A stretch of 64,000 nt of DNA, taken from the NCBI RefSeq assembly GCF_020342435.1, contig NZ_CP080504.1, forward strand, positions 945,081 through 1,009,080. Direction: 5' to 3'. The notes under the pieces were generated by a model that was given only the letters and a program-made list of their open reading frames with translations, made no database searches and was not told where the DNA came from. The position numbers were made by a program, and so were the translations under genes. This document shows, piece after piece, positions 18,661-28,790 of this stretch. Positions within the stretch are counted from its first letter, which is position 1. Each line of letters opens with the position of its first letter. The stretch is from Candidatus Vallotiella sp. (ex Adelges kitamiensis) (GTDB taxonomy: Bacteria > Pseudomonadota > Gammaproteobacteria > Burkholderiales > Burkholderiaceae).

Positions 18661-20053
18661 TACTGATTTTAATCAGGAACATAAGCGTATAGATACAGTA
18701 CAAGATATAAACTAATCAGAAATCACTCGTATATGAATACTACACGCTTTAACACCGTTTCGTTATGTGAGCAACAAGTCCAATCTATATTGGACACGCG
18801 TATGAACTAGATGGGATAGCTGCTCGGTAAAGCGCCGATAAACCTGAAAAACTTCTTACTTATTTTAATATGGTGTGATTTTTACTCTATCGTTCGTCTA
18901 TCACACAGAGATGCCCCTTAGAACTACTCATATAGATTCTCTGTCGTAGGCTAGAGTACTCTTGCTTACTGGATTCTAGTAGCAGATAGCCCTAACCTAA
19001 CAAACTCTCCAACGTGCCAAGTTACGCGCTAGGTTCACTTAGCAACGAACTAAGTTAGGGCGCACGTATAGCTAGCCCCCCTAGAGATTTAAGAGAGTAC
19101 TAGTATTCCACACGGCTTAAATCCTGCTTGATATACATTAGATAAAAACCTGATTAATAGCAGGTTAAAGACCGCATTTCTTCTTACTAGTTATATATGG
19201 ACCTATGGACCGTTGTGTATAAATTAGCGTTAGTTACGATCTTAAGCTGTAAAATTCACGCTACCGATCCGATAATGCTTTGATGATGCGTATTAATGCG
19301 ATATAGATTGACTAGATTAGGCAGATTATCATAATCTACCTTATTCTTAAGCTCAATGACATTGAAAATAATGTATGTAGACCGCAATACCAATAATGGG
19401 TATGCTCAATATACTGATGCCACTAAATAGATTAGTAAGATAGATTTATCATCAAGATTAAATCTGCTATCGCATGTAATTCCTACCCGAATGGTTTTCT
19501 TTGACTACAGATTATACTGACTTTACAGCATAGCATCTCCTTTTGAAAACTAAGGCTATTAACCTCTTCATCATTACATCTAAGAGAATTAGGGGTAATA
19601 TGTAATTGTGCGACACATTTTAGGAAGGAATAGCATTAAAACAATCTAATAGCGTGTTCAGTGATTTAAAAGCTAACTTAGGCTAAATATCAAAAACCCA
19701 CCTCGTCTTAGATCCGAATATCTAGGGCGGGGGGTGGCAGAGCTATAGAACAGGCTATCTGCACCCGGATAGCCTCTGATTATTAGGATACTTAATATTA
19801 CAAAGTACATAGAAGTCTTAAGTAGGTTCCAGCAGCACTCACCTATCCAAATTTTGATGTTTTTGATGAAGAGATATGGGGTGGTACGTTTATACAAGAC
19901 CAGCCGTATGCGTGGCTATGTATGGTATTAACCATCTAATTTGACTTGGGATAAAAGAGCACACCCTCGAAAATACGCATTTTATTATACGTAACAGCAC
20001 GTCAACATTTCATCCTGAAGGCTATGCTTTTAGAGAAAGAAAGAGTTGACTTA

Positions 20054-20077
20054 TATACTACTTTTAAAAGTAGTATA
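20054..20077. repeat. 24-bp perfect palindrome
   Basis: Twelve bases on each side of 20065/20066 (TATACTACTTTT / AAAAGTAGTATA) are exact reverse complements with no loop. It lies in non-coding DNA between lipA and gshB. Confidence 0.85.
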
Positions 20078-20778
20078 CGTTTAATTTTAGAAAAACTTTA
20101 TTAAAATATATAATATCTGACATTATAGGGAATCTCTGTAGCTAGAATACTTCTAAGTAATGGTACGCAGAGCATTTTTCAAGAATTATTTATACCACGC
20201 TGTGGATTCTTTTAAAAAAGAATAAAAATTGCATAGTTATTACAACTCATTTAAAATGGTAGGCTATATATGTAAAAGCATAATTATAATTCGGCTCTAT
20301 TAGATTCAGCTAACTTATACTTAGATTGCGTAGCACTTACCTATATTAAGTTGCCCATTTCTTTATATCTGGCAAGCACGTAGCGAATTTACACTGCCAT
20401 CCGATTAGTGAGAGGTTGACATTTGTCGCGCCTATTTTAAAATTTGAATTTGTTGCTAACACAGCAGAATACGATTACATGTATGTATCTAGCCCTGTAA
20501 AAATGTAGTAATCACCGTTTAAACCGGCAATATATAATATTTTTCTCAAAATTTATTAATGTTTATTTATATTAACCTCTAACTAAACCTGGCGGAAAAT
20601 ATACATCCTGGTCCCAGCGAGGTGGAAAAGATTTAGCTAATTCCCGGAATAATTACTATTAATCTGGCTATCAATTAGCTGAAGTAGCTTACGATAGACT
20701 CACAAGAGAATAAGTAACTATAATCAGACGCGTTTTCGCCTATTTTTAAGACAACGAATGGTTAGCTTAGCACTACTT

Positions 20779-21831
20779 CTATAGGTTTCTGCGTTCTATT
20801 TGCGCTCGTCCATCAACTTTGACGATACTTGCGCTCTGTGCCTGTATGTCCGCGTGATAACTGGAGCGGACCATTGCACCCACAGCCGCATGTGAGAAAC
20901 CCATCGTATACGCTTCTTGCTCGTACATCTTAAATATATCTGGATGGACATAGGCACGCACCGGAAGATGATATTCCGAAGGTTGTAAATACTGACCGAT
21001 TGTCAGCATATCAACATCATGTGCCCGTAAATCGCGCATAACCTGTAAGATCTCTTCTTCAGTTTCTCCCAGCCCAACCATTAATCCAGACTTTGTTACA
21101 ATGTTCGGATATATTGTCTTAAAGTCTCGTAATAGCTTCAAAGAATGGGCATAGTCAGAACCTGGACGTGCTTCTTTATATAGTCGTGGTACGGTTTCAA
21201 GATTATGATTCATTACATCTGGCGGCGCCGTCTTAAGAATGGTTAACGCACGCTCTAACCGCCCCCGGAAATCTGGGGTTAGTATCTCGATCTGGGTTTT
21301 CGGCGACAGCTTTCGAATCTGCCTGATACATTCCGAAAAATGTTCAGCGCCGCCGTCTCGTAAGTCATCGCGGTCCACACTAGTAATCACAATATAGCGC
21401 AGCTTCAGCATAGTAATAATGCTCGCTAATTTCAGGGGTTCGTCTGCATCCAGAGGATTCGGTCGTCCATGCCCAACATCACAGAACGGGCAGCGGCGCG
21501 TGCATTTATCTCCCATGATCATGAATGTTGCTGTTCCCTTACCAAAGCATTCTCCAATGTTTGGGCAACTACCTTCTTCGCAGACCGTATGCAGCTTATG
21601 CTCGCGCAGGATATGTTTAATCTCATAAAAGCGGGAGTTGTCAGTTGTTGCTTTCACGCGGATCCAATCCGGCTTCTGCAGCTTCTTAATTGGTACAATC
21701 TTGATTGGAATTCTTGAGGTTTTATCCCAAGCTTTTTGCTTCACGCTCTGATTAGATGCGGTGTAAGAGATATGCACCTTGACCTTGGGTGCGGATAAGG
21801 GAAGAAATGAATCGGAAGAGACGGTTGTCAT
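20779..21831 (-). CDS. lipA: Lipoyl synthase
   Basis: Radical-SAM enzyme inserting two sulfurs into protein-bound octanoyl groups. Auxiliary cluster cysteines 84, 89 and 95 are in [12 protein letters not shown], and the radical-SAM CxxxCxxC is 110/114/117 in [21 protein letters not shown] and the C-terminal [12 protein letters not shown] are conserved. Start chosen at ATG 21831 (MTTVSSDSF), which fits the family N-terminus; a GTG at 21858 would add 9 residues. 350 aa including a variable N-terminal tail. Follows lipB in the same direction. Confidence 0.97.
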   Translation of the reverse strand: MTTVSSDSFLPLSAPKVKVHISYTASNQSVKQKAWDKTSRIPIKIVPIKKLQKPDWIRVKATTDNSRFYEIKHILREHKLHTVCEEGSCPNIGECFGKGTATFMIMGDKCTRRCPFCDVGHGRPNPLDADEPLKLASIITMLKLRYIVITSVDRDDLRDGGAEHFSECIRQIRKLSPKTQIEILTPDFRGRLERALTILKTAPPDVMNHNLETVPRLYKEARPGSDYAHSLKLLRDFKTIYPNIVTKSGLMVGLGETEEEILQVMRDLRAHDVDMLTIGQYLQPSEYHLPVRAYVHPDIFKMYEQEAYTMGFSHAAVGAMVRSSYHADIQAQSASIVKVDGRAQIERRNL

Positions 21832-21896
21832 ATTGAATTCAGTTCGGTTAGCGGCCACGTCTTACTCAGCTATCTATGGAGTTAGCATGTTCGCAT

Positions 21897-21913
21897 GCCC
21901 CCCATTAGGGGGC
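21897..21913 (-). promoter_or_regulatory. GC-rich hairpin at the lipB stop / lipA leader
   Basis: GCCCCC (21897-21902) pairs with GGGGGC (21908-21913) across a 5-base loop. The lipB stop codon is inside the hairpin. No U-tract follows, so it may slow ribosomes or stabilise the lipB mRNA end rather than terminate. Confidence 0.4.
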
Positions 21914-22612
21914 TGAAACAACAGTGATCGGAGGTAGATTAATAGTCAGTTGATTAGCAAGCGTCTGCGCCACTTCATGCCAATCTGGTAATACTCCAAA
22001 CGAGGCCATATCAACCGTTTCAAGACCAACGTAGCCACATGGGTTGATATCGCGGAATGGTTCGAGATCCATTTTCAGATTAAGGCTCACACCGTGATAT
22101 GAACAACTATTTCGGATTTTTAGACCGATCGCGGCAATCTTCGCAAGAGTATTTTGATTTGAAGATATGATCTCTACATAGATGCCGGGCGCACCGGCTT
22201 GTCGCTTACCAGCCAAACCATACGTCGCCAGAGTGTCAATAACCGCTTGCTCAATATGCATTACAAGGTCACGAACCCATAGCCGCCTGCGTCGCAGATC
22301 AACCAAAAGATAGGCAATAACTTGGCCTGGCCCATGATAAGTAATCTGTCCACCACGATCGGTCTGGATAAGCACTATACCACTATGTAAAGCAAGTAGA
22401 TGGGCAGGATTCCCTGCTTGGCCTAGCGTGTAGACTGGAAGGTGCTCGACTAGCCAAATTTCGTCTGGGGTACACGGTGTGCGTTCGGCAGTGAAGACAC
22501 GCATCGCGCGCAGGCTCACCTCGTAGGACTCGACACTACGCCAACGCACGATAACATTATTTAACATCTCTGTTAAGACGGTCGGCTTTATGCTGAAATC
22601 AGTCGAGGGCAC
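21905..22612 (-). CDS. lipB: Octanoyl-[ACP]:protein N-octanoyltransferase
   Basis: Transfers octanoate from ACP to the lipoyl domains of 2-oxoacid dehydrogenases and GcvH, giving LipA its substrate. Conserved [21 protein letters not shown], the Lys-bearing [21 protein letters not shown] and the catalytic Cys in [14 protein letters not shown]. 235 aa from GTG 22612. Upstream lie two strong inverted repeats and the wreck of ybeD, so the gene probably has a new promoter. Confidence 0.96.
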   Translation of the reverse strand: MPSTDFSIKPTVLTEMLNNVIVRWRSVESYEVSLRAMRVFTAERTPCTPDEIWLVEHLPVYTLGQAGNPAHLLALHSGIVLIQTDRGGQITYHGPGQVIAYLLVDLRRRRLWVRDLVMHIEQAVIDTLATYGLAGKRQAGAPGIYVEIISSNQNTLAKIAAIGLKIRNSCSYHGVSLNLKMDLEPFRDINPCGYVGLETVDMASFGVLPDWHEVAQTLANQLTINLPPITVVSAP

Positions 22613-22719
22613 AGATATGACTTCGTTAGTTTTCAGAAAACTAGCTTTAGCTACAAGCGACTACGCCGATAAAGTTTGGAGTCTATTTGAGTATACCAGA
22701 TAATCCCGTCTAGAACAGC

Positions 22720-22773
22720 AAGCTCGACTACTATAGTTATAATGTATACAGAGCAAATATAGTAGTCGAGCTT
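22720..22773. repeat. 16-bp perfect inverted repeat upstream of lipB
   Basis: AAGCTCGACTACTATA at 22720-22735 is the exact reverse complement of 22758-22773, separated by 22 bases. It lies about 110 bases upstream of the lipB start. It is followed by neither a T-run nor a gene on the plus strand, so an ordinary terminator is unlikely. Confidence 0.85.
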
Positions 22774-22945
22774 AAAGTGAGTATGCTTTTCGAAACTAGG
22801 CCATCTAGCATACAGCCACATGATCTGAACGAGTTATATCGCGCATTTAATACCGAAATCAAGAGGATTTATCATTCAATTATTCTTGTGCTTAATATAT
22901 ATCGGGATAACTAAAATCATGGCGATAGCCGGTCACAGCGAAAAA

Positions 22946-22973
22946 CTATATTTTCAGCTAGCTGAAAATATAG
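22946..22973. repeat. 28-bp perfect palindrome
   Basis: CTATATTTTCAGCT (22946-22959) is directly followed by its exact reverse complement (22960-22973). No spacer. Located in dead DNA between lipB and the ybeD pseudogene. Confidence 0.9.
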
Positions 22974-23560
22974 CTAATAAAGAACATGCTAGCACTATGT
23001 ACAAGTAGTTTCTCAGTGAAGAATTGCTATAGATAACTTAATTATCAACTTAGATAAGCTAAAGGCTTTCCAGATGCACCTCTATAGCTCAAAACTGTTT
23101 CATAATTCACACAAGCGCTTTCTAATATATACTATAATCAGTAAATTAAGTCTGCACATTAAAAGTCTAAGCTAACATGTCGCTAGCTACTGATAATATA
23201 AGTCGAGTCAGTGATCTGTAATCCCAGCCAAAAATTGGTATTTTCTCCTTCCGATTTCCGTATAGTAAATAACGACACAGATTATATATCTCACCGGACA
23301 TCGCTTAATAAAGCATCTTTTCTAGATGCAATCTTTCGTGGCATTACACATACCATAAAATACTGATAGGCTTAATAAGCGTATACTATCTGCATTATGT
23401 ATCAAGATATAAAGTACCCAGCTACCATCATGTAGGCAGATCTAATTAGATAGAGTAGGTGATAGTGGCAATAAACCTATTTTGAGACTCGTCGGGTCTC
23501 GCTATAAAGTTGGAGGAATAAGGGGCTATAAGCTATCGATATAAAATTTGATAGTTTTAT

Positions 23561-23818
23561 TATCATAGTACGAATTTTACTTCGGATGCCTGATAGGCAG
23601 ATGGTAAAATTATCTAGCTGCATACGGCTAGTCGCACGTACAGTCACCGTGAGGCTAACATGGTTGGCGTTTTTGGCTTTGCACTTGTACATCATCAGCA
23701 TTTAAAACTAGATTTTCGAATTTTTCCAAATTACCTCAATAATAGTTTGCTTAAACTGCGGGTGTGACTTGCTCATTATCTTTATTAGAAAGTCACACGG
23801 GAACTGCAATAGCGATTT
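23561..23818 (-). pseudogene. ybeD: ybeD (DUF493) pseudogene with two in-frame stops
   Basis: Minus strand from 23818 reads KSLLQFPCDFLIKIMSKSHP..., matching the DUF493 start SLIEYPCDFPIKIMGKAHP from memory. In the same frame come TAG (23708-23710) and TAA (23702-23704), then NHVSLTVTVRATSRMQLDN, matching GLTVTVRATSREQLDD. The spacing between the two blocks is almost unchanged, so this is a gene killed by substitutions in place. No start codon remains. Its position between lipB and dacC is the normal ybeD location. YbeD is a small, non-essential ACT-like protein. Confidence 0.9.
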
Positions 23819-23912
23819 ATTCGGTGAATTTATAACTGCAGTTCTCTAATTTTCTGACTTATGCAACGCGTACTCTCAGTAGTTTCAATGATTGATTACT
23901 TTATTCCTACCT

Positions 23913-25124
23913 TTAGGTTTTCTTAGCAAACATCAGTAGTACTGTATCTAACAAGCGTCTAAAGATACCAGCTTCTGGAGCAGTCTGCAGAGCTATAGCC
24001 GGGAACTTCTTTAGCACCTTATCTCCGACGATAACCTTTACTGTACCTACTACTTGCCCATTAGTAATCGGGCTAACAAGCGGATGATAGCACTCTAGTA
24101 CCGATAGGACTCTATCACCCATACCATGGGGAACTGTTATGTACTGGTCTTTTTTAACTCCAACTGGTACCGTATATTTTTGACTTTTATACACGCGGGG
24201 CGAACTAATAATCTGGTTAGCTGTATATAATCTTATCATGTCATACGCGGTGTAGCCGTAATTAAGCATATTCAGGCTATCTTGCGTGCGATCATGTTCT
24301 TTTAATTCTCCCATAATCACACTTAAAAGCCGGCGCGGTACACCTGATGCTCCTGGCAGTAATCGTTTTGCACTGGCAATTAGGCAGTAGCCTGCTGCCT
24401 TAGTATAGCCAGTCTTAACTCCATCCACTGTTGGATCAATCCACAGTAACCGATTGCGGTTTAGCTGTTTAATCTTATTGTAAGTAAAATCCTTGACTGC
24501 AAAAATAGAATAATATTCAGGATAGTCCAGCATTAAATGCGCCGATAGCAGAGCTAGGTCAGCCGCACTCGTATAGTGCAGAGAGTGAGGCATGCCACTT
24601 ACGTCAGCATAATGCGTATTTTTCATGCCCAGCTTCTGCGCTGTCTCGTTCATCATCCGCACGAAGTTTACTTCGCTACCGCCAATGAGTTCTGCTAGCA
24701 CAATCGCCGCGTCGTTTCCAGACTGTACGATCATTCCATACACTAGGTCATGCACAGTCACCGGCTTTTGTGCCTCGATAAACATGCGTGATTCGTCTGT
24801 ATGCATTTGGTAGACTGACTGGCTTGGTATTACCATCTGCTCCATCGAAATTTTCTTGGTCTTCAACATATCGAAAACCAAGTACGCCGTCATCAATTTC
24901 GTTAACGAAGCGGGCTCAACTCGCTTATTAGCATTAGCCGATGCGAGTGTCTGCATACTGCTAACATCAATAAGTACCCAGGAGCTCGTATTAACCGTCG
25001 GAAGCGACACCTGCGCGAACACATCTTGCGAAATAATAGGAGCAGATGCGGTGAGTACAGCAGCTAGCACACATGTAAACGTTGCAGCGCGTCCAGCAAC
25101 ATTCCGGATAAAGATCAAACGCAT
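23913..25124 (-). CDS. dacC: D-alanyl-D-alanine carboxypeptidase (PBP5/6 type)
   Basis: Low-molecular-weight penicillin-binding protein that trims the terminal D-Ala of peptidoglycan stem peptides in the periplasm. Active-site SLTK at Ser73-Lys76, SGN at 135-137 and KTG at 237-239 are all intact, followed by the PBP5 C-terminal domain and an amphipathic membrane-anchor helix (FRRLLDTVLLMFAKK). The chosen ATG 25124 gives a signal peptide ending near VFAQ; two further upstream starts (25148, 25190) are possible. The neighbouring D-amino-acid aminotransferase of Burkholderia is deleted. Confidence 0.95.
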   Translation of the reverse strand: MRLIFIRNVAGRAATFTCVLAAVLTASAPIISQDVFAQVSLPTVNTSSWVLIDVSSMQTLASANANKRVEPASLTKLMTAYLVFDMLKTKKISMEQMVIPSQSVYQMHTDESRMFIEAQKPVTVHDLVYGMIVQSGNDAAIVLAELIGGSEVNFVRMMNETAQKLGMKNTHYADVSGMPHSLHYTSAADLALLSAHLMLDYPEYYSIFAVKDFTYNKIKQLNRNRLLWIDPTVDGVKTGYTKAAGYCLIASAKRLLPGASGVPRRLLSVIMGELKEHDRTQDSLNMLNYGYTAYDMIRLYTANQIISSPRVYKSQKYTVPVGVKKDQYITVPHGMGDRVLSVLECYHPLVSPITNGQVVGTVKVIVGDKVLKKFPAIALQTAPEAGIFRRLLDTVLLMFAKKT

Positions 25125-26101
25125 AGCAATCGAATTAACATTAAACATAAGGAGTTCGAGTAGCCAACTGCTATGGAGGCATAGTAGCAATCAATTAAAC
25201 TGATAGGCAGATCAAACCCCGCGTGTTTCACACAGAGGGCAATGCTTATTGTACATGACAGCTCTCGCTAGCGTATAAATGCAGCTACGCTATTGTAGCT
25301 TATCAAGCAAATTAAGGTACATTAAAGTCTGTGAGACACACTAACTATACAATATACAAGATCAAGGGGGTGATACATACGAGTAATGGATATTTATGAG
25401 GAGCGGTCTCTTCAATAATTAGTTTGCGATTGACTATACTCTATTACGCTCGTGCCTAGGCCAATTTAAATTCGCCACCGGCACTAGAATAACGCTCGGA
25501 ATAAAAGGACGATATAGGGGATACCCCGTTTAAATTTCGTAGTACACAATGTAGTGCAGATTGAATAACAGAGCCTAGTTTCTCTATCATAAACACTGCA
25601 CAGCATAATTGCAGTGCTTCAGTGCCTAGAAACATAAATATGAAAAGCCATGCAATTGGAGTAATTTCCACCGCCCCCTCAGGGGTATTCGTATATTGCC
25701 TACAGCAGCATGATCCGACTAAAGATTTCCACTACATACGAGTCAAGCTGAGTCTAAGTAGTAAATAGTTATTTTAATACTATAAAGTATATATACCGAA
25801 ATAGTTCCTTAGCTAAATAAGGCAACAAGTATCAACGTTCATCGGCGTAGGTATGATATGTCTCGCATCGAGCTTAGCATTGAGCACAACGCTGTTTCTA
25901 CTTGGATCTAGTTCTAGCACTAGAGAAAGCTTTCTATTCTTCATAGAAGAAATCATCGAATTTGGGGAAGCATAGAATGACTACGGTTATAAGATAATTG
26001 GCGATTAAGTAGCAGCGATCAAAGTCTAAATCGGGTACAACAAAGTGCCAACTTTTATCAATGTATCGCAAGGCATAGTACCGCCTCGCTACAATAGAAA
26101 A
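25125..26101. other. Spacer between dacC and birA
   Basis: About 980 bases. A 71-codon minus-strand frame at 25456-25671 has a hydrophobic start but matches nothing I recognise; it is probably not a gene. A 12-bp palindrome AGAAAGCTTTCT lies at about 25924. Divergent promoters for dacC and birA must be here. Confidence 0.45.
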
Positions 26102-27232
26102 ATGTCCAATCATCCTTCCCCAAAAAAACTGTCTAGCCTTCTAGGCGAGAGCGGCGCTGGTTATGGATTGCCACTAGCAATAGCCGGCGGTATAGAATAT
26201 AAACAGCTTCTCGAACTGCTTGACCCGCAGCCTTCTAGCTGGGCACTTGAAGTAGTCTATGAGACCGGATCGACTAATGCAGATCTCGCTGCACGGCTAA
26301 AAGCCGCACGCAGGATACCGTTCGATCCCCATGTACGTGTTGCCTATTCTCAGACAGCAGGACGAGGCCGGCGCAGCCGGCCATGGTTGGCTACCCCGGG
26401 TAATGCGCTGCTGTTTTCCATTAGTCACTTGATGCCACGCACACCAGATCAACTTTCTGGGCTGAGCCTAGCTCTCGGCGCAACAATCGTAGACGGATTA
26501 CGTACTTTACCGCTCAATGATGTCCGCCGGCTCTTGATCAAGTGGCCAAATGACATCTTGTTAGATGGGGCGAAGCTAGCGGGTGTTCTAGTAGAAACCG
26601 TATGGAATACTTGCGACGCTACCGCACTGGTAGTGGGAGTTGGCCTGAACATTACTAGTACCGATAGTTTAGCGCAGCAGATTGCATTGTCGCATAAAGC
26701 GTTTAGCACTACTTCCCCGCTTATGCCTAGCGCACTATCTAGCGCATGGCCACATGCTACGCTGACCCCCGTACTCGGCGCGGTGCTTAATGCATTAGCA
26801 ATTGGTCTAGAGCGATTTGGCCAGTATGGCTTCGAGCCGTTCCTTGATACCTGGATTGCCGTGCATGCGTATATAGGACAGGAAGTACTCGTCTTAGGAC
26901 AGGGAGGGGAAGTAGCGCAAGGTATCGCATACGGCATTGATGAAAAGGGACGACTGTTAATACGTACGCCACAAGAAATTCGGGCTATTACTACAGGCGA
27001 CGTGTCGCTACGGCTTTCCCAAAACATCACTACATTATCGCATCCAGCTTCTGATCTATTTTCTTATAAGGCGCATATAAATAGACTGTCGACAGCTAAC
27101 GCATCCATAGTAGAACAGCATGCACCTAGATTACCTATCTGCGGCGCGTCTGCGCCCCATCCATCAGTCACGGTGCTCCCGAGTCCCAGAGCGCTACCAG
27201 TTACTAGATGCGCGCACGAAAAAGACGTATAA
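26102..27232 (+). CDS. birA: Biotin-[acetyl-CoA-carboxylase] ligase
   Basis: Attaches biotin to the carrier protein of acetyl-CoA carboxylase via biotinyl-AMP. Catalytic core has ETGSTNADL, the biotinyl-AMP loop GRGRRSRPW, and [19 protein letters not shown], followed by an SH3-like domain ending in TGDVSL. No N-terminal winged-helix repressor is visible. After the SH3 domain comes a ~60-residue low-complexity tail. Start ATG 26102 (MSNHPSPKK); GTG 26045 would add 19 residues. It stops two bases before coaX, so the two are coupled. Confidence 0.93.
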   Translation: MSNHPSPKKLSSLLGESGAGYGLPLAIAGGIEYKQLLELLDPQPSSWALEVVYETGSTNADLAARLKAARRIPFDPHVRVAYSQTAGRGRRSRPWLATPGNALLFSISHLMPRTPDQLSGLSLALGATIVDGLRTLPLNDVRRLLIKWPNDILLDGAKLAGVLVETVWNTCDATALVVGVGLNITSTDSLAQQIALSHKAFSTTSPLMPSALSSAWPHATLTPVLGAVLNALAIGLERFGQYGFEPFLDTWIAVHAYIGQEVLVLGQGGEVAQGIAYGIDEKGRLLIRTPQEIRAITTGDVSLRLSQNITTLSHPASDLFSYKAHINRLSTANASIVEQHAPRLPICGASAPHPSVTVLPSPRALPVTRCAHEKDV

Positions 27233-27234
27233 CG

Positions 27235-28098
27235 ATGACGCGTAATCGACTAATGATCGATCCTAATCTTGCTGGCACAACTAGTCACCGTCTAGTAATC
27301 GATGCGGGCAATAGCCGTACTAAATGGGCACTAGTGCATGCTGATGGTAATCTACAACAACTCGGTGCATTCTCGTATGAAAACACGCCGGGAGACTTCC
27401 GGGCGCGCATGGCCGGACTACAGGAGTCCAATTTTCCAGCACCAACCGATATTTGGATCTCCAACGCTGCCGGAAAGCACGTCGCTGGGCAGTTGTCGGC
27501 AATGCTTGATGCGCACTGGCCAGGAATTACACGCACTACTATTGTGTCGCGCTCATCTCAGTGTGGAGTGAGGAATGGATATAGCGAACCGACACAACTG
27601 GGTACAGATCGTTGGGCTGGTATGATTGGTGCTCATGCAGCTTATCCGCATGAGCATCTGCTAATTGTCACACTCGGCACTGCAACAACGATTGAGGCAC
27701 TATGTGCCGATGGAATTTTTATTGGCGGCTTAATTGCACCGGGGTGGTCATTAATGATGCGCGCGCTTGGAGAGCATACCGCACAGTTGCCGACGCTGAC
27801 ACCAGCAAGTGCACGCTCGGCTCTAGTTATCAAGCCAAAGCTGATATTTGGAACGGATACGCCAGCGTCTCTGTCTACTGGATGCGCGCTTGCGCAAGCT
27901 GGTTTAATTGAACATGCTTATTTAATATGGCGTGCCGAACTAGATGGTGCGCCGATACGTATAGTTCTTGGTGGAGGCGGTGGCGACGTAGTAGCAGCGC
28001 TGTTAACTGTACCATATACGCGGCATGATCATTTGATATTATCCGGTCTTGCGCTAATTGCACAGGATGAGGTAAAAACTCATAAGCATGGTGCCTGA
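27235..28098 (+). CDS. coaX: Type III pantothenate kinase
   Basis: First step of coenzyme A synthesis. ASKHA-fold kinase with [27 protein letters not shown] and [27 protein letters not shown] and HTAQLP are typical of type III. I use ATG 27235, two bases after the birA stop; ATG 27208 (overlapping birA) and ATG 27253 are alternatives. The birA-coaX order is standard for Burkholderia. Convergent with rfaE2. Confidence 0.95.
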   Translation: MTRNRLMIDPNLAGTTSHRLVIDAGNSRTKWALVHADGNLQQLGAFSYENTPGDFRARMAGLQESNFPAPTDIWISNAAGKHVAGQLSAMLDAHWPGITRTTIVSRSSQCGVRNGYSEPTQLGTDRWAGMIGAHAAYPHEHLLIVTLGTATTIEALCADGIFIGGLIAPGWSLMMRALGEHTAQLPTLTPASARSALVIKPKLIFGTDTPASLSTGCALAQAGLIEHAYLIWRAELDGAPIRIVLGGGGGDVVAALLTVPYTRHDHLILSGLALIAQDEVKTHKHGA

Positions 28099-28285
28099 TT
28101 CAGACCTTCTCTGGAAACTGGAATCGTACATAATACGCTGTTTAATTGCTAGAATTTTTAGAGCTGAATGCATTAGGATTCATAGCTTGTTTAGATGCAA
28201 TGCCCGTCTAGATTTTTGACCCAGCGCAGGTAGAAGCCTATTATTAGTAGAGTAAGCTGGGACTCTGTCGTTGCTATCCATGCTC

Positions 28286-28777
28286 TTAACTCCTGCAATC
28301 CGTAGAGCATATACGCCACAACAGTTTTGTTGTCGAATGGTCATGCTCGAAGGGAATTACTAGTGTGCGGCCGCCCCAGCTGCGTACCAATACTGCTTCT
28401 GGCAACTCGTCCATACTGTAGTCGCCACCTTTCACTAGAATATCTGGACGTAACGAGCGTATCAACTCAATCGGTGTTAAGTCGTTAAACATCACGACAT
28501 AATTAACGCTTTCTAACGCGGCAAGCAACGCCATTCGGTCTGTCTCTAAGTTGATTGGGCGATCAGAACCTTTACCGAGCTGGCGCGCAGAGGCATCGCT
28601 GTTGACGCCTACCACTAAAGATGTGCCTAACGATCGAGCACTATCTAAATACGTCACATGCCCACGATGTAGGATATCAAACACACCGTTAGTGAACAAG
28701 ATGCCCGAGCCAAGTGAAGCTCGGCGAGCAAGCAAGGCCTGACAATTGACAATTTTACGTTCGAATGAAGCTGACAT
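28286..28777 (-). CDS. rfaE2: D-glycero-beta-D-manno-heptose 1-phosphate adenylyltransferase
   Basis: Makes ADP-heptose for the LPS inner core; this is the separate nucleotidyltransferase half of HldE. Cytidylyltransferase fold with FTNGVFDILHRGHVTYL (HxGH at 37-40), VGVNSDASAR and the C-terminal DHSTTKLL. 163 aa. It ends 13 bases downstream of the ferritin-like gene on the same strand, implying cotranscription. The isomerase gmhA, expected near the BON gene, is absent from this window. Confidence 0.95.
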   Translation of the reverse strand: MSASFERKIVNCQALLARRASLGSGILFTNGVFDILHRGHVTYLDSARSLGTSLVVGVNSDASARQLGKGSDRPINLETDRMALLAALESVNYVVMFNDLTPIELIRSLRPDILVKGGDYSMDELPEAVLVRSWGGRTLVIPFEHDHSTTKLLWRICSTDCRS

Positions 28778-28790
28778 TAACCTACGCTCG

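Larger units (their letters stand above)
18415..20778. other. Large spacer upstream of gshB holding the gshA remnant
   Basis: About 2.36 kb where Burkholderia has gshA, glnK and amtB. Apart from the gshA 3' fragment at 18541-18660 nothing coding is supported. The spacer contains a 24-bp perfect palindrome (20054-20077) and a set of crossing complementary segments at 18989-19067. An open frame on the minus strand at 19673-19897 matches no family I know. Confidence 0.5.
22613..23560. other. Spacer between lipB and the ybeD remnant
   Basis: About 950 bases without a gene. It contains a 16-bp perfect inverted repeat (22720-22773) and a 28-bp perfect palindrome (22946-22973), listed separately. 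Nothing else recognised. Confidence 0.5.

Noticed and set aside
19673-19897. 74-codon minus-strand frame
   Set aside because: No Shine-Dalgarno, no family resemblance, surrounded by dead sequence; the hydrophobic middle is typical of random AT-rich frames.
25456-25671. 71-codon minus-strand frame with a hydrophobic N-terminus
   Set aside because: Matches no family I know and has no conserved neighbour; chance open frame is the simpler explanation.
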